Source: Bathynomus jamesi
Taxonomy: Eukaryota; Arthropoda; Malacostraca; Isopoda; Cirolanidae
Direction: 5' to 3'
Assembly (NCBI GenBank): GCA_023014485.1
Contig: JAJOZX010000942.1
Location: forward strand, 548,501-612,500
DNA length: 64,000 nucleotides
Every line of letters starts with the position of its first letter. Position 1 is the first letter of the stretch. The position numbers and the translations under genes were made by a program. The notes under the pieces were generated by a model. That model was not told where the DNA came from and searched no databases. It saw only the letters and a list, made by a program, of their open reading frames with translations. Positions 1-11,049 of this stretch are shown here, piece after piece.

Positions 1-1
1 G

Positions 2-196
2 GACTACAGAAAAGCGTTGGACTATGTTAAGAATCTGAAAGCGGTGAATGACATTGCTGAACGTGGTGTCAAGATGATGAGCGACTTTGCAAATGTCATA
101 ACAACAGATGGCAAGCAAAGGGACTATCTCCTTCAAGCTGTGGAGTTCAACAGACGCCGCTTTGACAGCTTCAAGAAACAAACTCTCAACAACTGA
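2..196 (+). CDS. C-terminal fragment of an uncharacterised protein
   Basis: An open frame enters from the left window edge and ends at TGA 194-196, giving 64 residues. They are charged and helical in character (KALDYVKNL, NDIAERGVKMMSDF, LLQAVEFNRRRFDSF) with codon use unlike the AT-rich surroundings. I recall the pattern N-D-x-A-E-R-G-V near the C-terminus of uncharacterised arthropod proteins of unknown, possibly transposon-related, function; that is memory, not a search. No domain can be named. It could be the last exon of a host gene or the end of an element outside the window. Confidence 0.45.
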   Translation, partial: DYRKALDYVKNLKAVNDIAERGVKMMSDFANVITTDGKQRDYLLQAVEFNRRRFDSFKKQTLNN

Positions 197-689
197 CTGT
201 GTAAATGTCATTATGAAATTAATCATCATGTAATGCTTTCACTTCTTGATCGATTAGACTTGTGACAAAATGTTAATCTCAAATTTGTGTCACGAATAAG
301 GCGCCTTGTCTGCCTTGAGTGTGAGAAAACGAATTTTGTGATATTTCTGAAATCTTTGTATGTACCAATGTGCCATTTCTTGTTCCAAGACTATCATAAT
401 TGTATAAGTTAGAAAGAGGATTAAAAACACTTTAATTTGGTGCCTATTTTGTTGCTCTATCTTGTTTAGATAAAAAGTTATAGTGCAAAACATGATTCAA
501 GGGACCCCGGAACTGGTGCTTTTGGCCGATTTCAAGGCAGAAAACTTAAAGCTCCATGCGGCAATGCTTCCCAACAACCTAGGTCAAAATGGTTATGATT
601 TTCGGCCTTTTCAGGTCAAAAAGCATGGGAAAAAGTACAGAAACCTATGAAAATAAGAAAAAGTTGTTTTTTGAACAGGGCTACTGTAT
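197..689. other. No gene seen; AT-rich sequence after the first ORF
   Basis: Likely 3' UTR or flank of the partial ORF. I see no conserved coding frame or repeat family here. Confidence 0.4.
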
Positions 690-1005
690 CATATTCCAAA
701 TTTAAAGGCGAGACAGGGAACATCCTTAACCCTGAAAGAAAATAGTTTTGTGGTGAGAGGACCAAAACTGTTTAATCAGCTGCCCAAAGACCTAAGAAAC
801 ACGAAGGGAGTTACAGTGGACATCTTTAAAAGAAGATTAGATGCCTGGCTCAGAACAATCCTCGATGAGCCGGGCGTACCTGGCTATGTGAGGTGAAGAG
901 CACAAGAAACCAACTCACTTCTTCACCAGGCGAACTCGAGAGGAGGGGCGACAAGCTTGACCTTCGCGAAATGAGGAATCATCGCGCGGAACCTTTGTAA
1001 GGTTG

Positions 1006-1007
<2 letters not shown>
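690..1007 (+). mobile_element. LINE-A copy 1: 3' end only
   Basis: Decayed C-terminal coding end of a non-LTR retrotransposon. Residues such as KLFNQLPKDLRN, FKRRLDAWLRTI and DEPGVPGYV are shared with the other LINE-A copies at 21.2, 31.3, 44.8 and 59.2 kb. A non-coding tail containing CTTGACCTTCGCGAAATGAG runs straight into (TA)n. The reverse transcriptase is missing, so this is a 5'-truncated insertion. Confidence 0.8.

Positions 1008-1050
<43 letters not shown>
1007..1050. repeat. (TA)n microsatellite at LINE-A 3' end
   Basis: About 22 TA units directly abutting the LINE-A tail, as at copy 5 (59.5 kb). Probably the expanded 3' tail of the element. Confidence 0.85.
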
Positions 1051-1055
<5 letters not shown>

Positions 1056-1458
1056 ACGTTTGGGGAGTTTGTCGAACTTCGACGAGTGTTTGGGGTCGTG
1101 AATTATGTGAACATGATTTTCAGTGTCGCACATGATAAAGGTTGGGAAGCCTTACTTTAGGGTGTATTTGAATCTGATCACATCCCATTTTTAGTTGGGC
1201 TTCATTGTAGGTAGCACCAGACTTAGACAATGACTGTGATAATGTTGATTACTATAAGGTTAATTGGTCAAATCTTAGGGGAAGCTTTGGCTTGTAGGAA
1301 TCGCTCCTGTGATGAGGTAAAACATATAGATCTCTTAAATAAGTATTAATGTGAGCTTGTACATGCCATTAAGGCTGCGAGTGAAAGTAGCTTTAAGAAT
1401 AAAAAATGGGGAAACTAAATGTCAATCCAGGGTGGTTAGAATACTGTGCTGATTTGTA

Positions 1459-2310
1459 TAGGGTGTCCATAAATGATTACCTTGATTAAAGCATACTATA
1501 ACTTTTAAATAAACACTCCTATTCAAACACAGTTTTAATCATAAGTAGATAAACATACAAAGTTTTGATACATAGTTAATGAACTTAATAAGCTTCCACA
1601 TGTGCACCCCTAGTGGCACGTAAAATGTCTAAACGGTATTCACACTCACGCCACACATTTTCCAACATTTGTGGGTTAACTGTTGCAATTGCATCCGTAA
1701 TGCGTTTCGCAATGTCCCGATATCTGGAACAACTGTTGCATAAACCAAATCTTTAACATGACCCCAGAGAAAGAAATCCAGCGGGGTAATGTCTGGTGAT
1801 CTTGGGGGCCATGGGATTGGCCCGTCCCTGCCAATCCATCGATTTGGAAATGTTGCGTCGAGAGTTTCACGAACAACATGCGCCCAATGAGGGGGTGCCC
1901 CATCTTGTTGGAAGATGACAGTTGGCTGCCTGTCCTGCAGCTGGGGGATGGCGTAATTGGTGAGCATATCCAGGTACACAGTTGCGGAAACAGTGTTCTC
2001 AGCGAAGAAGAAAGGACCAATTATCTGGTCATGCATTAGTCCACACCAGACATTGATCTTCGGACTGCCCCGAATATGCTCCCGTACGGCACGTGGGTTT
2101 TCCGATCCCCAAATACGCACATTTTGTCTGTTGACTCTACCACTGAACAGCTACTACAGCGCTCCTAGCGGCGAATGCGGTAGACGAAACACACCAGCAC
2201 AGAAACTCTATGCGTGTACGAGATCACCTGTAAAAAGAAAGCGGATGTAAGATTCGTCATTAAAACATGAGAGCATACTGTTTTCAGGGTAAACATTTAA
2301 GGACACCCTG
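1459..2310 (-). mobile_element. Mariner-like element 1 (DD41D type), internally deleted
   Basis: Termini are inverted repeats sharing GGGTGTCC and TAAATG, flanked by TA at 1457-1458 and 2311-2312. At 852 bp it is shorter than a full mariner (about 1.3 kb); the transposase N-terminal half, with the DNA-binding domain and first catalytic Asp, is gone. It sits in the LINE-B linker. Confidence 0.85.
1629..2150 (-). pseudogene. Transposase fragment of mariner 1 (DD41D)
   Basis: C-terminal half of a Tc1/mariner DDE transposase. Seen in order: SGRVNRQNVRIWG, INVWCGLMHDQIIGPFFF, FQQDGAPPHW (second catalytic Asp), and PRSPDITPLDFFLWGHV (third catalytic Asp). Forty-one residues lie between the two aspartates, so DD41D by the usual count. 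There is no ATG for this part and the N-terminal half is deleted, so it cannot be functional. Confidence 0.85.
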
Positions 2311-3214
2311 TATGATGTAGCTAAAAATGTATTTGTGGAATGGGTTGCTATGGAGAAACTTAGGCAGGGGGAACTATTCTAACTGAAAAATAGAACTAGT
2401 GCTAGATTGGGTGCTCCTAGAAGATTTACAAGAAAAAATTAAGAAAATCTTCGAAGAGAATCTCTAGCCAGAAAATTAGGAGATAGCAATACTTCCAGTA
2501 GGGAAGTCTGGAAGGTCAATAAAATTAGCAATAGTAATCTTACTTTGTTCATGGTGCAAAAAAACATTGCAGAACTGTAGAAAAATTATTATAAAATCTT
2601 ATTTAATTGTCTCAGGGAGGATAGATGAAATATATGCCTAAGTGTGGAATGTTCTGAAGCGCTACTAATTAATGACCCAGAAATCTGGCAGGCTATCCAA
2701 AAGCTAGATAATAACAAAAGTTGTGGCCTAGATGGCGTACAAACAGACCATTTAAAATGTTGTAGCCCTCGTATAATACCTGTGCTTGCAATGTGTTTTA
2801 CAAGCTGTACGATACATGGTTACTTGCCACAGTTCATTTTGACAGTTGTATTATTGCCCGTTATTAAAAATAAGGGTGATAATATCTGTGATAAGAATAA
2901 CTATGGGCCAATAGCGCTTGCCAGTATACTTTCTAAGGTGTTAAAATATGTTATCCATAATAGGATAAGAACTTGCTTGCAGACTTATGACAATCAGTTT
3001 GGCTTTAGAGTGAAACATGGCATTGACATGAGTATTTATATGCTAAAGAAAGCAGTCCTAAGTACAAGATATCAAGTAGCAATGTATATTCCTGGTTTTG
3101 GGATGCATCAAAATCAGTGATAGAGACCATAACAAACTTTTCAAGAAACTCTTGTATCGAGGGATACCTAAATATAAAGTTAGGATGCTTGTATTGTTGT
3201 ATTCTGGTATACAG

Positions 3215-3484
3215 AATGGGTATACCAGATGAATTAATCGGTAACCAGATGGGTTAATGAGTTAATCGGTATTTTCAATCTTTCATCTACTCAACCGGTC
3301 AACTCTGGAACAATCTCCCTCAATCCATCTTTCCCCCTATCTATGACCTCCAATCTTTTAAACGTAAAGTGTCTAGACATCTCGAAAACCCTGGACCCTG
3401 ATTTTGGCTTTCTTTTTATTCTATTGGGGGCGGGGGGCGCTTTAGCGGACGTTCGCCCTTGGCCCCTCCTTCTTGCATAAAAAA
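3215..3484 (+). mobile_element. LINE-C fragment inserted in LINE-B
   Basis: A 5'-truncated 3' end. The coding remnant reads LWNNLPQSIFPPIYDLQSFK, then a GC-rich 3' UTR ends in CTTGCATAAAAAA. The 6-bp repeat ATACAG flanks it (3209-3214 and 3485-3490). Joining the outer sides restores the LINE-B frame W-Y-T-E-Q-T-M-F-V. Related 3' ends occur at 30.4, 56.4 and 60.6 kb. Confidence 0.75.
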
Positions 3485-4484
3485 ATACAGAGCAGACCAT
3501 GTTTGTAAGATGGAAAAGCGCTGTATCACTAGGTTTTAAGGTTTTAGGTTTTAATGGTGTTAGGCAAGGGGATATATTATCACCCTATCTTTTCTGTATA
3601 TACACGGATGACCTTATCAGTGAACTAAAATCTGCAGGTACCGGCTGTATCAATGGAAAGAGAAAAAATTAATCATTTAATGTATGCTGGCGACCTTGTT
3701 CTTCTGTCACCCTCTCCTCATGAGCTGAGCGTACTATTAGAGATTTGTGAACACTATGGTCTAGAAAATGACATCCTCTATAATGGGGCAAAGAGCTGTG
3801 TTCTGATTTTTAGGTGTAATCTACTGAAAAATGTATCATGTGGGTCTTTTGAAATAAATGGTCAGACAATACCTGTCAAAGACACATATAATACTTAGGC
3901 CATGCAATTACTCACAAGCTGCGAAATGAACTTGATATTGAGAGGCAACGTAAAAAGCTGTATGTACAGAGTAACATGCTAGTAAGGAAATTTGGTATAT
4001 GTTCAGAATCAGTGAAAACTTATCTCTTTAGAAGTTACTGTACTGCATTGTATAAATCCCATCTGTGGTGGAACTATACAAAAACTGCTATGAATAAACT
4101 CTCTGTTGCTTATAGTAATATTTTTCATATGCTATGTACAGCAGAGCATTTTTTTAACCTAGTGAGTAGGCGACATGAATGTCACCCAGTGAAGAAATTT
4201 TGTCGCCCAGTAAATGAAATTTTAGGGTACTGGGCGACAAGGAATTTTCAAAATTTGTGAAAATAGAATTGTCTTGGGAGTTGTCTTGGAAGCATTGTCT
4301 TGGAAGCCATATAAATACATATAATACATGCACATATGCCACAATCAGACCTGTTTATCCTAAATGTAAATATGAAATTTACATTGAATAAATATATATA
4401 TCTAGATAATGCTAGTGTTATTTCAGACCACACGGGGATGGTGGCGTGATTAGGGAACATCCGGATCCATAGTATCCTTAATCC

Positions 4485-4960
4485 AGGGGTGTGCTGGGAC
4501 CGGTTCGGTCCGGTTCGCCCGAACTGGTTGTTAAATTTTGATTGGATCACCGAACCGTTTGTTTGTTTTTAACAAATATTTAACAGTCAGTAGAAATTTA
4601 TTTATATCTAATTTTTTTTCATTTTTTCAGGATTTTATAGAAAAATATAAATAGTATCACAAGCAGTGGTCGTTTCAATATTTATTTATTTTTTGATGAA
4701 AAATTAGTTTATTTTTAGATAATTATGTCATTAGTGAGTATAAAGAATATGTTAAATAATTTCTGCCAAAATGTTGCAAAATGCTGCTTGTAAAAGTTAA
4801 AATGCGTTGGCTTCCGGGGCTCTGCCCCGGACACCGCTGGGGGAGCTACCGCTCACCCCAGACCCCCTAGCTCAATGACTCGCGCCATTGGCGCTCGCCG
4901 ATTTACACCCCTATGTGTATCAGAACCGGTTGTTAAGAAACTGGTAGCACACCCCCGCGG
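4485..4960. mobile_element. hAT-like MITE
   Basis: Ends AGGGGTGTGCT... and ...AGCACACCCC form a short inverted repeat. CTTAATCC occurs at both edges (4477-4484 and 4961-4968) and may be the 8-bp TSD, though the right terminus carries extra bases (CGCGG). GAAC(T/C)GGTTGTTAA appears near both ends. No transposase remnant seen. Confidence 0.55.
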
Positions 4961-5325
4961 CTTAATCCCCACCCCACTTCCCGATCTGCCTTTGTTGCCC
5001 AGTGGGAAAAACTTAAAAAATACTCTGATGTACGGAACCAAAATGGCGCAGTGCCAGTTTTATGTTTACTATGCGTAACCTACTTGCCAGCCAAATGTTT
5101 ATCCGAAAGAATAACGATCTAGGGTCCAAAACAGCTCTAATGTGTTATTGTGAAATGTCCTGTCCTCAGATACTGTGTACCTCTCACCTATTAGTCCAGT
5201 CAATCTGTGATTGAACCTGGAAGTAATTGTAACAGAAATGGTTTTAACTTTTTTCGCACCCTTACCTCAACATAAATGATATAGTAAAAGCTTACCACAA
5301 ACGGGCTAGGCCAATTTCCATAAAT

Positions 5326-5693
5326 CCAAGATGGCCGCCGCTACCATCGGTAACAATAAAGTGGCACCAAATGTTTACTATTCAATCAATTTCGTATTGT
5401 AATATATCATTCTGTAGGTTTTAATGGTCAATGAAACCACTAAAATGGATTAGAATAGTGTTTGATGCTTAGTTTGTCAATTATGGCGGCCATCATGAAT
5501 TTTCAAGATGGCCGACGTGTGAAAAACCTGCATTTACTTATATATTCGTTTCTAATATATGTAGGTTCACAATTTTTGTGTCTAAACATACATTTTCAGG
5601 GTCAGGGAATATAATTATAGCGCTTAGGATATTGTCAGGTGGGCGGTAGGCCCACCATGGCGGCCATCTTGGATTTTCAGGATGGCCGCTATG
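5326..5693. promoter_or_regulatory. Subterminal GATGGCCG / CGGCCATC motifs
   Basis: Five copies in both orientations, near 5328, 5486, 5506, 5659 and 5680. The pair 5659-5690 forms an imperfect palindrome. The core CAAGATGGC resembles the YY1 consensus. They lie between the left terminus and the start codon and may bind transposase or a host factor. Confidence 0.4.
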
Positions 5694-5831
5694 CGAAATC
5701 ATATATGATCCGAGTTTCTTAATACGCCTGAATCCTAAACTTGGCGCTTAAAAATGCAATTACTTCCAGGTCCAATCAGTTTCTAAAACAAAATTAACAC
5801 TGTAATTTTGCAATAAAATTAATTAATTCTA

Positions 5832-5845
5832 TTATTTTGTTTCAG
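5832..5845 (+). promoter_or_regulatory. Probable 3' splice site before the transposase ATG
   Basis: Pyrimidine-rich TTATTTTGTTTCAG lies just before GTCAAAATGG, whose ATG (5852) opens the Academ-like ORF. It suggests a 5'-UTR intron. The donor site was not identified. Confidence 0.4.
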
Positions 5846-5851
5846 GTCAAA

Positions 5852-7648
5852 ATGGATTCTGAACGTTTCGAAACCTGTGCAATATGTAAAGAAGTCATAG
5901 ATGACCGTGATTCTTATGTGACACTAACAGAAAAAGGTGCCTTGGGTGTTTGCAATGCTAGCAGAGAAAGAGACGATGACATCTTTGTCACAGCTGGAGA
6001 CAAACTACACAGATCATGTAGAGATCCATATATTAATAAGAAGAACATTGCATCTTACAATAAAAAGAAAGCATCCACATCTTCTGATGCCACTGCATTT
6101 AAACTTAGTTTAAGATCTGATCACGACTTTAATTACAAATTGGATTGTTTGTTCTGCAAAAATCGCATCACCGAAAGAGATAAACGGGACAATAAAGCTT
6201 TTCAAGTGATGTGCAAGAATCGTGAGTTTGATATCAGTATTCTAAAAGTTTGCGAACAGCGCAAGGATGGCTGGGCAGTTGATGTAAAAGGGCGTATAGC
6301 TTTTGTAAATGATTTACATTCAGAAGATGCGGTGTATCATCAAGCATGTAGTACTAACTTTCGTATTGGAAAAGGTATTCCAAAACTATACGATAGTAAC
6401 ACACAAACGAGTCAAAGTTTAAAAAGGGGTCGGCCTTATGATGAATCTCAAGAGTCTGCCTTTGCTTTTGTGGCGAATTATTTGCGAGAAAATGATGATG
6501 AACAAACCACAATCAATGATCTTTTGTCAATAATGCAGGATCATCTGAAAGATTCATCAAGTCATGCATATACTTCCAAATGGCTGAAAAGTCGTTTGAT
6601 GGAGCATTTTAAAGATGAAATTGTTGTCACGGAGATTAATGGGAAACATAATGTTGTCACATTCAGATCAAAAACCAAGAATATTCTCTATGATTTCTAT
6701 AAAAGCAAGAAATCAGATGACGTAGAAACTGAAAAAAATCGCATTATTGAAACTGCGGCAAAGCTGCTAAAAAGTGAAATTAAAGAATGCGATAGTTCTT
6801 CAACAATGTATCCATCCACCCAAGACATAGAATCTCGTGCCCGTTGCAAAGAATTTCTTCCCAAATCTTTACGATTACTGCTTGAAAAGATGTTTGTTGC
6901 CAAAAGCAGTGACCTACGAATTGCCTCTATTGGGCAGGCAATAATGCAAGCAGTCAGACCAAAAGCAATAATTGCCCCACTTCAGATTGGCTTGGGAGTG
7001 CAAATGCATAGACAATTTGGATCAAGGTTTTTGATTGACTCTTTACACAGTCACGGATTTTGCTCTTCCTACTCAGAGGTTCAGAAGTTTGAAAGAAGTG
7101 CGGCGTATCATCAGGGGACAGAAATTGAAGGAATTGACAATGAATCTTTCATACAACATGTTGGTGACAATGTTGATCACAATATTAGAACAATCGATGG
7201 TCTAAATACATTCCACGGTATGGGTATAATTGTTACAGTTACTCCCAAGGTAGCTTCCACGAAATTAGTGCCAAGAATAGATGTCACATCAAAGGAGATC
7301 GTGGACATTTGCAGCATCGAAACTCACATATTTCGCTCGCGCAGAAAATCTTCTTGCGCCTTAACATACAAAGATTTGCATCAATTTCAATTTCATGCCG
7401 ATGATCCAACAAGTTGCTTCAACATTTTATGGAATTGTGCCTGGATGCTGAAACCTCAACGACCACTGTGGAATGGCTTTATACAAATGGTGCATAAAGG
7501 AGAGCATCCTGGACAGGCTTCCGTTATATTCATGCCGATGATCGATATGCAATCCAGCGACGAATCGTGCATTTTGTCAACCATGCATTTTGTGTCTGAG
7601 CAAGCAAAGCGCTACAACATGTCACCCGTCACCGGTACTAACATTTGA
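5852..7648 (+). pseudogene. Academ-like transposase, N-terminal part
   Basis: Begins at ATG 5852 in a good Kozak context (CAAAATGG); a frame extension to 5837 lacks an ATG. Two C-x2-C...H-x2-C modules are visible (C9, C12, H53, C56 and C99, C102, H163, C166), likely zinc-binding DNA-recognition domains. A charged middle and a conserved-looking block (PLQIGLGVQMHRQFGSRFL; VGDNVDHNIRTIDG) follow. The frame ends at TGA 7646-7648, but the frame one base on continues the same protein with LTFDQPLYW at about 7637, so a +1 shift lies near 7630-7637. It encodes the first ~40% of a ~1500-residue protein. Confidence 0.7.
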
Positions 7649-8756
7649 TCAGCCACTGTACTGGAATGGAACTGAAATCCAAGAAAGTGTGGATGATGCA
7701 AGCCCTTTGAAAGAAATAGTGTTGCGACTTGGTGGGCTCCACATTGCCATGAGTTTCCTTGGATCTATTGGGCATCTCATGACTTCCGGACTGCAGACAA
7801 TGTTAGAAACTGTCTATGCTGAAAACACGGTGCCCCACATACTACGTGGGAAAGCAATATCTCGAGCCGTTCGTGGTCATCTACTAGTTGTAGATGCCCT
7901 TCATGCAATAATGATGTCAGAAATATACGAGTGCCCTATTAAGTTAGACAATGATGAAGAATACTCTCAGTCAGAAGATGTTTTCAATTTTGCTGATAAC
8001 TTCGATTTAATACAGATCTCAGATTTACTTGATAAATCAATCTCAGGAGAAATAAGTTCGGAAGATGTAGAAAAGGAGGAGGTCTTCAAAAAGATGATTG
8101 AGAAACTGGAGAACTACAAACATAGTTTACATTCCTCGAGAATTGCAAAACTGTGGTTCCAATACATAGAAATGGTCGAAATACTATGCACATTCATAAA
8201 AGCCGAAAGAACAGGAAACTTCCTTCTTCATTTACTGGCAGAGTATAGCATGCTACCATTTTTCGCAGCGTCTGGACATTTTGCATATGCTAAGTCAACA
8301 CGCATCTATCTTCAAAAAATGTTAAATCTAAAAGAGACACATCCAAATGTTTACGCAAAGTTTAGAGAAGGCTATCATGTTGTTCGCAGAAGTAGTAGAT
8401 TTTGGGCTGGACTCTCAACAGATCTGGTTATAAAACAAGTTCTTATGAGGAGTTTGAAAACAACAGGTGGACTAACTCACGGACGAGGAATGACTGAGGT
8501 ACAAAGATCAGTTTGGCTACTGTCGACACCAGCCTGTGCAGAAATAAACCGTGCGATGCAGGAAGTTACAGATGTAACGTATGAAGGTAGTGAGCAGCAT
8601 AAAGAAACAAGACAGGCACGACTTGAAAGAGATTTCAAAGATTCATTGAAAATCTTGGCGTACGCTGTGGCAAGAAACCCCTTCGCCAACCGAAAGGAAC
8701 TCATGAACATTGACACAGGAGAAATTGCTATTTCAACTGTCAATGTAGAGTGTAGA
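7638..8756 (+). pseudogene. Academ-like transposase, middle part
   Basis: Continues the N-terminal part after a +1 shift. Motifs include LGGLHIAMSFLGSIG, GKAISRAVRGHLLV, CTFIKAERTGNFLLHL and GRGMTEVQRSVWLLS, which I recall from uncharacterised transposon proteins of this type. An acidic stretch lies near 7930-8060. The frame stays open to 8882, but from about 8750 the protein-like sequence (D-N-A-K-V-I-G-S) moves to the next frame, a second single-base shift. The catalytic role of this region is unknown to me. Confidence 0.65.
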
Positions 8757-10341
8757 CAATGCCAAGGTTATTGGAAGCATTCGAAGCAACATTCTTGCTT
8801 CAATGTCCGGAAAACCAGTTGCAGATTATACGTTCAAGAAGAAAGACGTGGTCATAACAATGAAAGCAAGATCAACTATTAAGATAGATGAAGAAGTTAT
8901 TCCCATTGATCCTCTCTTGTTATTCCAACGTCTAATAACCACTGTCAGAGGTATGGGATCAGCTGTAGACTTGGAGACAGCATTCTCCTATGAACTGTGC
9001 ACATTTCCTCCTGCACTTATAGAGACAGACGGTTTGTTAAGGGAAGCAAATAAACCACAGCTAGCAAATTCTATTTGGTCTTCAATTGCGCCTGATGAAT
9101 CAGATGCTTCACTTCCTAAAGATATTTCATATGTCCTCGATGGAGGATCCTTACTCCACAGAGTACAATGGACAAAAGGAAGAACATACAACGAGATTTG
9201 CAAAACTTATGTAGAATACGTCCTCAAGCATTACGGAGAGGGAACAGTCGTTGTATTTGATGGGTATGACGGGAAGCCTTGTACCAAAGATACAACCCAC
9301 ATTCGCAGAACCAAAGGCAAGCAGGGCATACCTGTACGTTTAACAGGAGAAATGAAGCTAAATATGAAGAAAGACGAGTTTCTTACTAACCTCGACAACA
9401 AGCAGAGATTTCTAGTAATGTTGGCGACTAAAATGAACGAAGAAAACATGAAAGCAATCCAATCATCTGGTGATGCAGACCTTTTGATTGTACAGACAGC
9501 AATTGAATCTGCCAGAAGTAAACCAACAGTTGTTATTGCAGAAGATACCGATCTACTCATTCTCCTGCTCCATCATGCTGATGTAGATGGTCACAGAATA
9601 TTTTTCACATCAGAGCAAAAAACTCGATCGAAAGCGAAAACCAAACTGTGGGACATCAAGTACGCTAAATCGAAATTAGGATTGAAGATTTGCGAAGCAA
9701 TCTTGCTTATTCACGCCTTACTTGGGTGTGATACAACGTCCAGATTGTTCTCCATTGGTAAAGATGTGGCCCTGCAAAAGTTTAAGAAAGACGAAAGCTT
9801 TCAACGCTTAAGCCAAGTTTTCAACAACTCAACATCAACAAGAGAAGAAGTTATTACTGCTGGAGAAAAGTTGTTGCTTATTGTTTATGGCGGAAAAAAA
9901 GAAAGCTCGCTTGATAAGCTTCGTGTCACAAGATTCTACCGGAAAGTTGCTGCAAGTATGAAAGTTGTGTCTCCCGAGAGCTTGCCTCCAACATCCGCAG
10001 CTGCATCATTCCATTCATTGCGTGTTTACCTCCAAGTGCAAGTTTGGAGAGGACTGGAAGATCTTGATCCAGAAGAATGGGGTTGGACTGTGAAAAGAGG
10101 AAAACTGCTACCAGTTTATACCTCGAAAGCTCCAGCACCAGAAAGCTTACTAAAACTTTTCAGATGTAACTGCAAGGTAGAGTGTCAGAACGCGAGATGT
10201 ACGTGTTTCAAGAATGGACTGAAATGCTCAGCCTTGTGTGGCGAATGCCAAGGCGTTTCTTGTCTGAACTGTCAGCACCCTTTGGACATAGAGAATGCAG
10301 AGAACAGTGACGAAAATAATACAGACCCAGATTTTTACTAA
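8757..10341 (+). pseudogene. Academ-like transposase, XPG/FEN-like nuclease and CXC domain
   Basis: Numbering from ATG 8803: VLDGGSLLHR (D113), VVVFDGYDGKP (D153), GDADLLIVQTA (D224, D226), VVIAEDTDLLILLL (E247, D248, D250) and LLGCDTTS (D310) follow the order of metal-binding acids in FEN1/XPG nucleases. About residues 454-490 carry a Cys-rich CXC (tesmin/TSO1-like) module: FRCNCKVEC...CTCFKNGLKC...CGECQG. An acidic tail ends at TAA 10339-10341. All key acids are present, so the nuclease itself looks uncorrupted. The likely role is strand cleavage during transposition, inferred from the family. Confidence 0.75.
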
Positions 10342-11049
10342 CTCACCATCACGCATAGGCTATATCAAAATGCCTATCCCTGTGAAATCGTTATGTATTG
10401 ATTTGAGTTGACATAGCATGCTATTTTTTCTATAAACTAAATTTCAGATCAATATCTCAGTTTATCCAAGAGTTATGTCCAAAAAACGAAATCAAAACAA
10501 GTGAACGTCGTTAATATGAAAATATATATTATCTTCGAAACTATGAAGGATAGACTAGTGGTGTTGGGGTTCATTTGAAAGACCTAATCAAAGCCTCTAC
10601 GAATTATGATGTCCAATGGTCAATTTTACTTGAGTACTTGAGCAATGGTCAATAACGCCTACAATCGCGGTCGATACGCAGCGCGATGTTCCGTTTTTCG
10701 TCTTTTAGCATGAGATGGGAGCGCCCCCTATGGACTGAGTAATTTTTTATCAACTAAAAATATTTGCTAACCATCTAGGAAGGATTACTGAAAATTTGAA
10801 GAAAAAATATTAATGTTAAAGGTTAGCTGTGGACGAAAAATACAAGATGGTGTCATTTTGACCTACCAACCTGGGGGTGTGAGGGGTTAATGCAAATTCC
10901 ATTTTTCTGAAAAATTGCCTCACCCAATGGTGGTAAGTTTTTAATATGTTATTTTTGAATATTTGGGGATGTCAAAAACGATGATGAAACCATTTCTGTT
11001 ACAATTACTTCCAGGCTGACCAAAAATATAACCTAGATTGACTGGACTA
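10342..11049 (+). other. Academ-like element 3' region
   Basis: Non-coding stretch between the stop codon and the right terminus. One degenerate CAAGATGG motif lies near 10843. No poly(A) signal could be assigned with confidence. Confidence 0.5.

Larger units (their letters stand above)
1051..4258 (+). pseudogene. LINE-B: decayed non-LTR retrotransposon with two nested insertions
   Basis: Endonuclease end seen at about 1162-1200 (S-D-H-I-P-F motif), then the endonuclease-RT linker (1200-1458 and 2311-2600), RT fingers and palm (2644-3214, with DNNKSCGLDGVQ, NNYGPIALASILSKV and QFGFR), the region around the catalytic motif (3491-3898) and a C-terminal part (3976-4258). A mariner (1459-2310) and a LINE-C fragment (3215-3484) interrupt it; removing each rejoins a reading frame. 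The catalytic box reads Y-A-G-D instead of Y/F-A-D-D. Several stops and shifts are present, so it is dead. Clade (jockey/CR1-like) is not certain. Confidence 0.75.
5192..11049 (+). mobile_element. Academ-like DNA transposon, near full length (5.86 kb)
   Basis: Inverted termini share TAGTCCAGTCAATCT at the tip and, after a variable spacer, a second ~29-bp identical block beginning CCTGGAAGTAATTG. The flanks are TAT on both sides (5189-5191 and 11050-11052), a 3-bp TSD. One long protein on the plus strand has zinc-finger modules, an XPG/FEN-like nuclease and a CXC domain. Academ elements are described as coding for an XPG-type nuclease and making 3-4-bp TSDs; assignment to that superfamily is an inference from these features. 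Confidence 0.75.
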
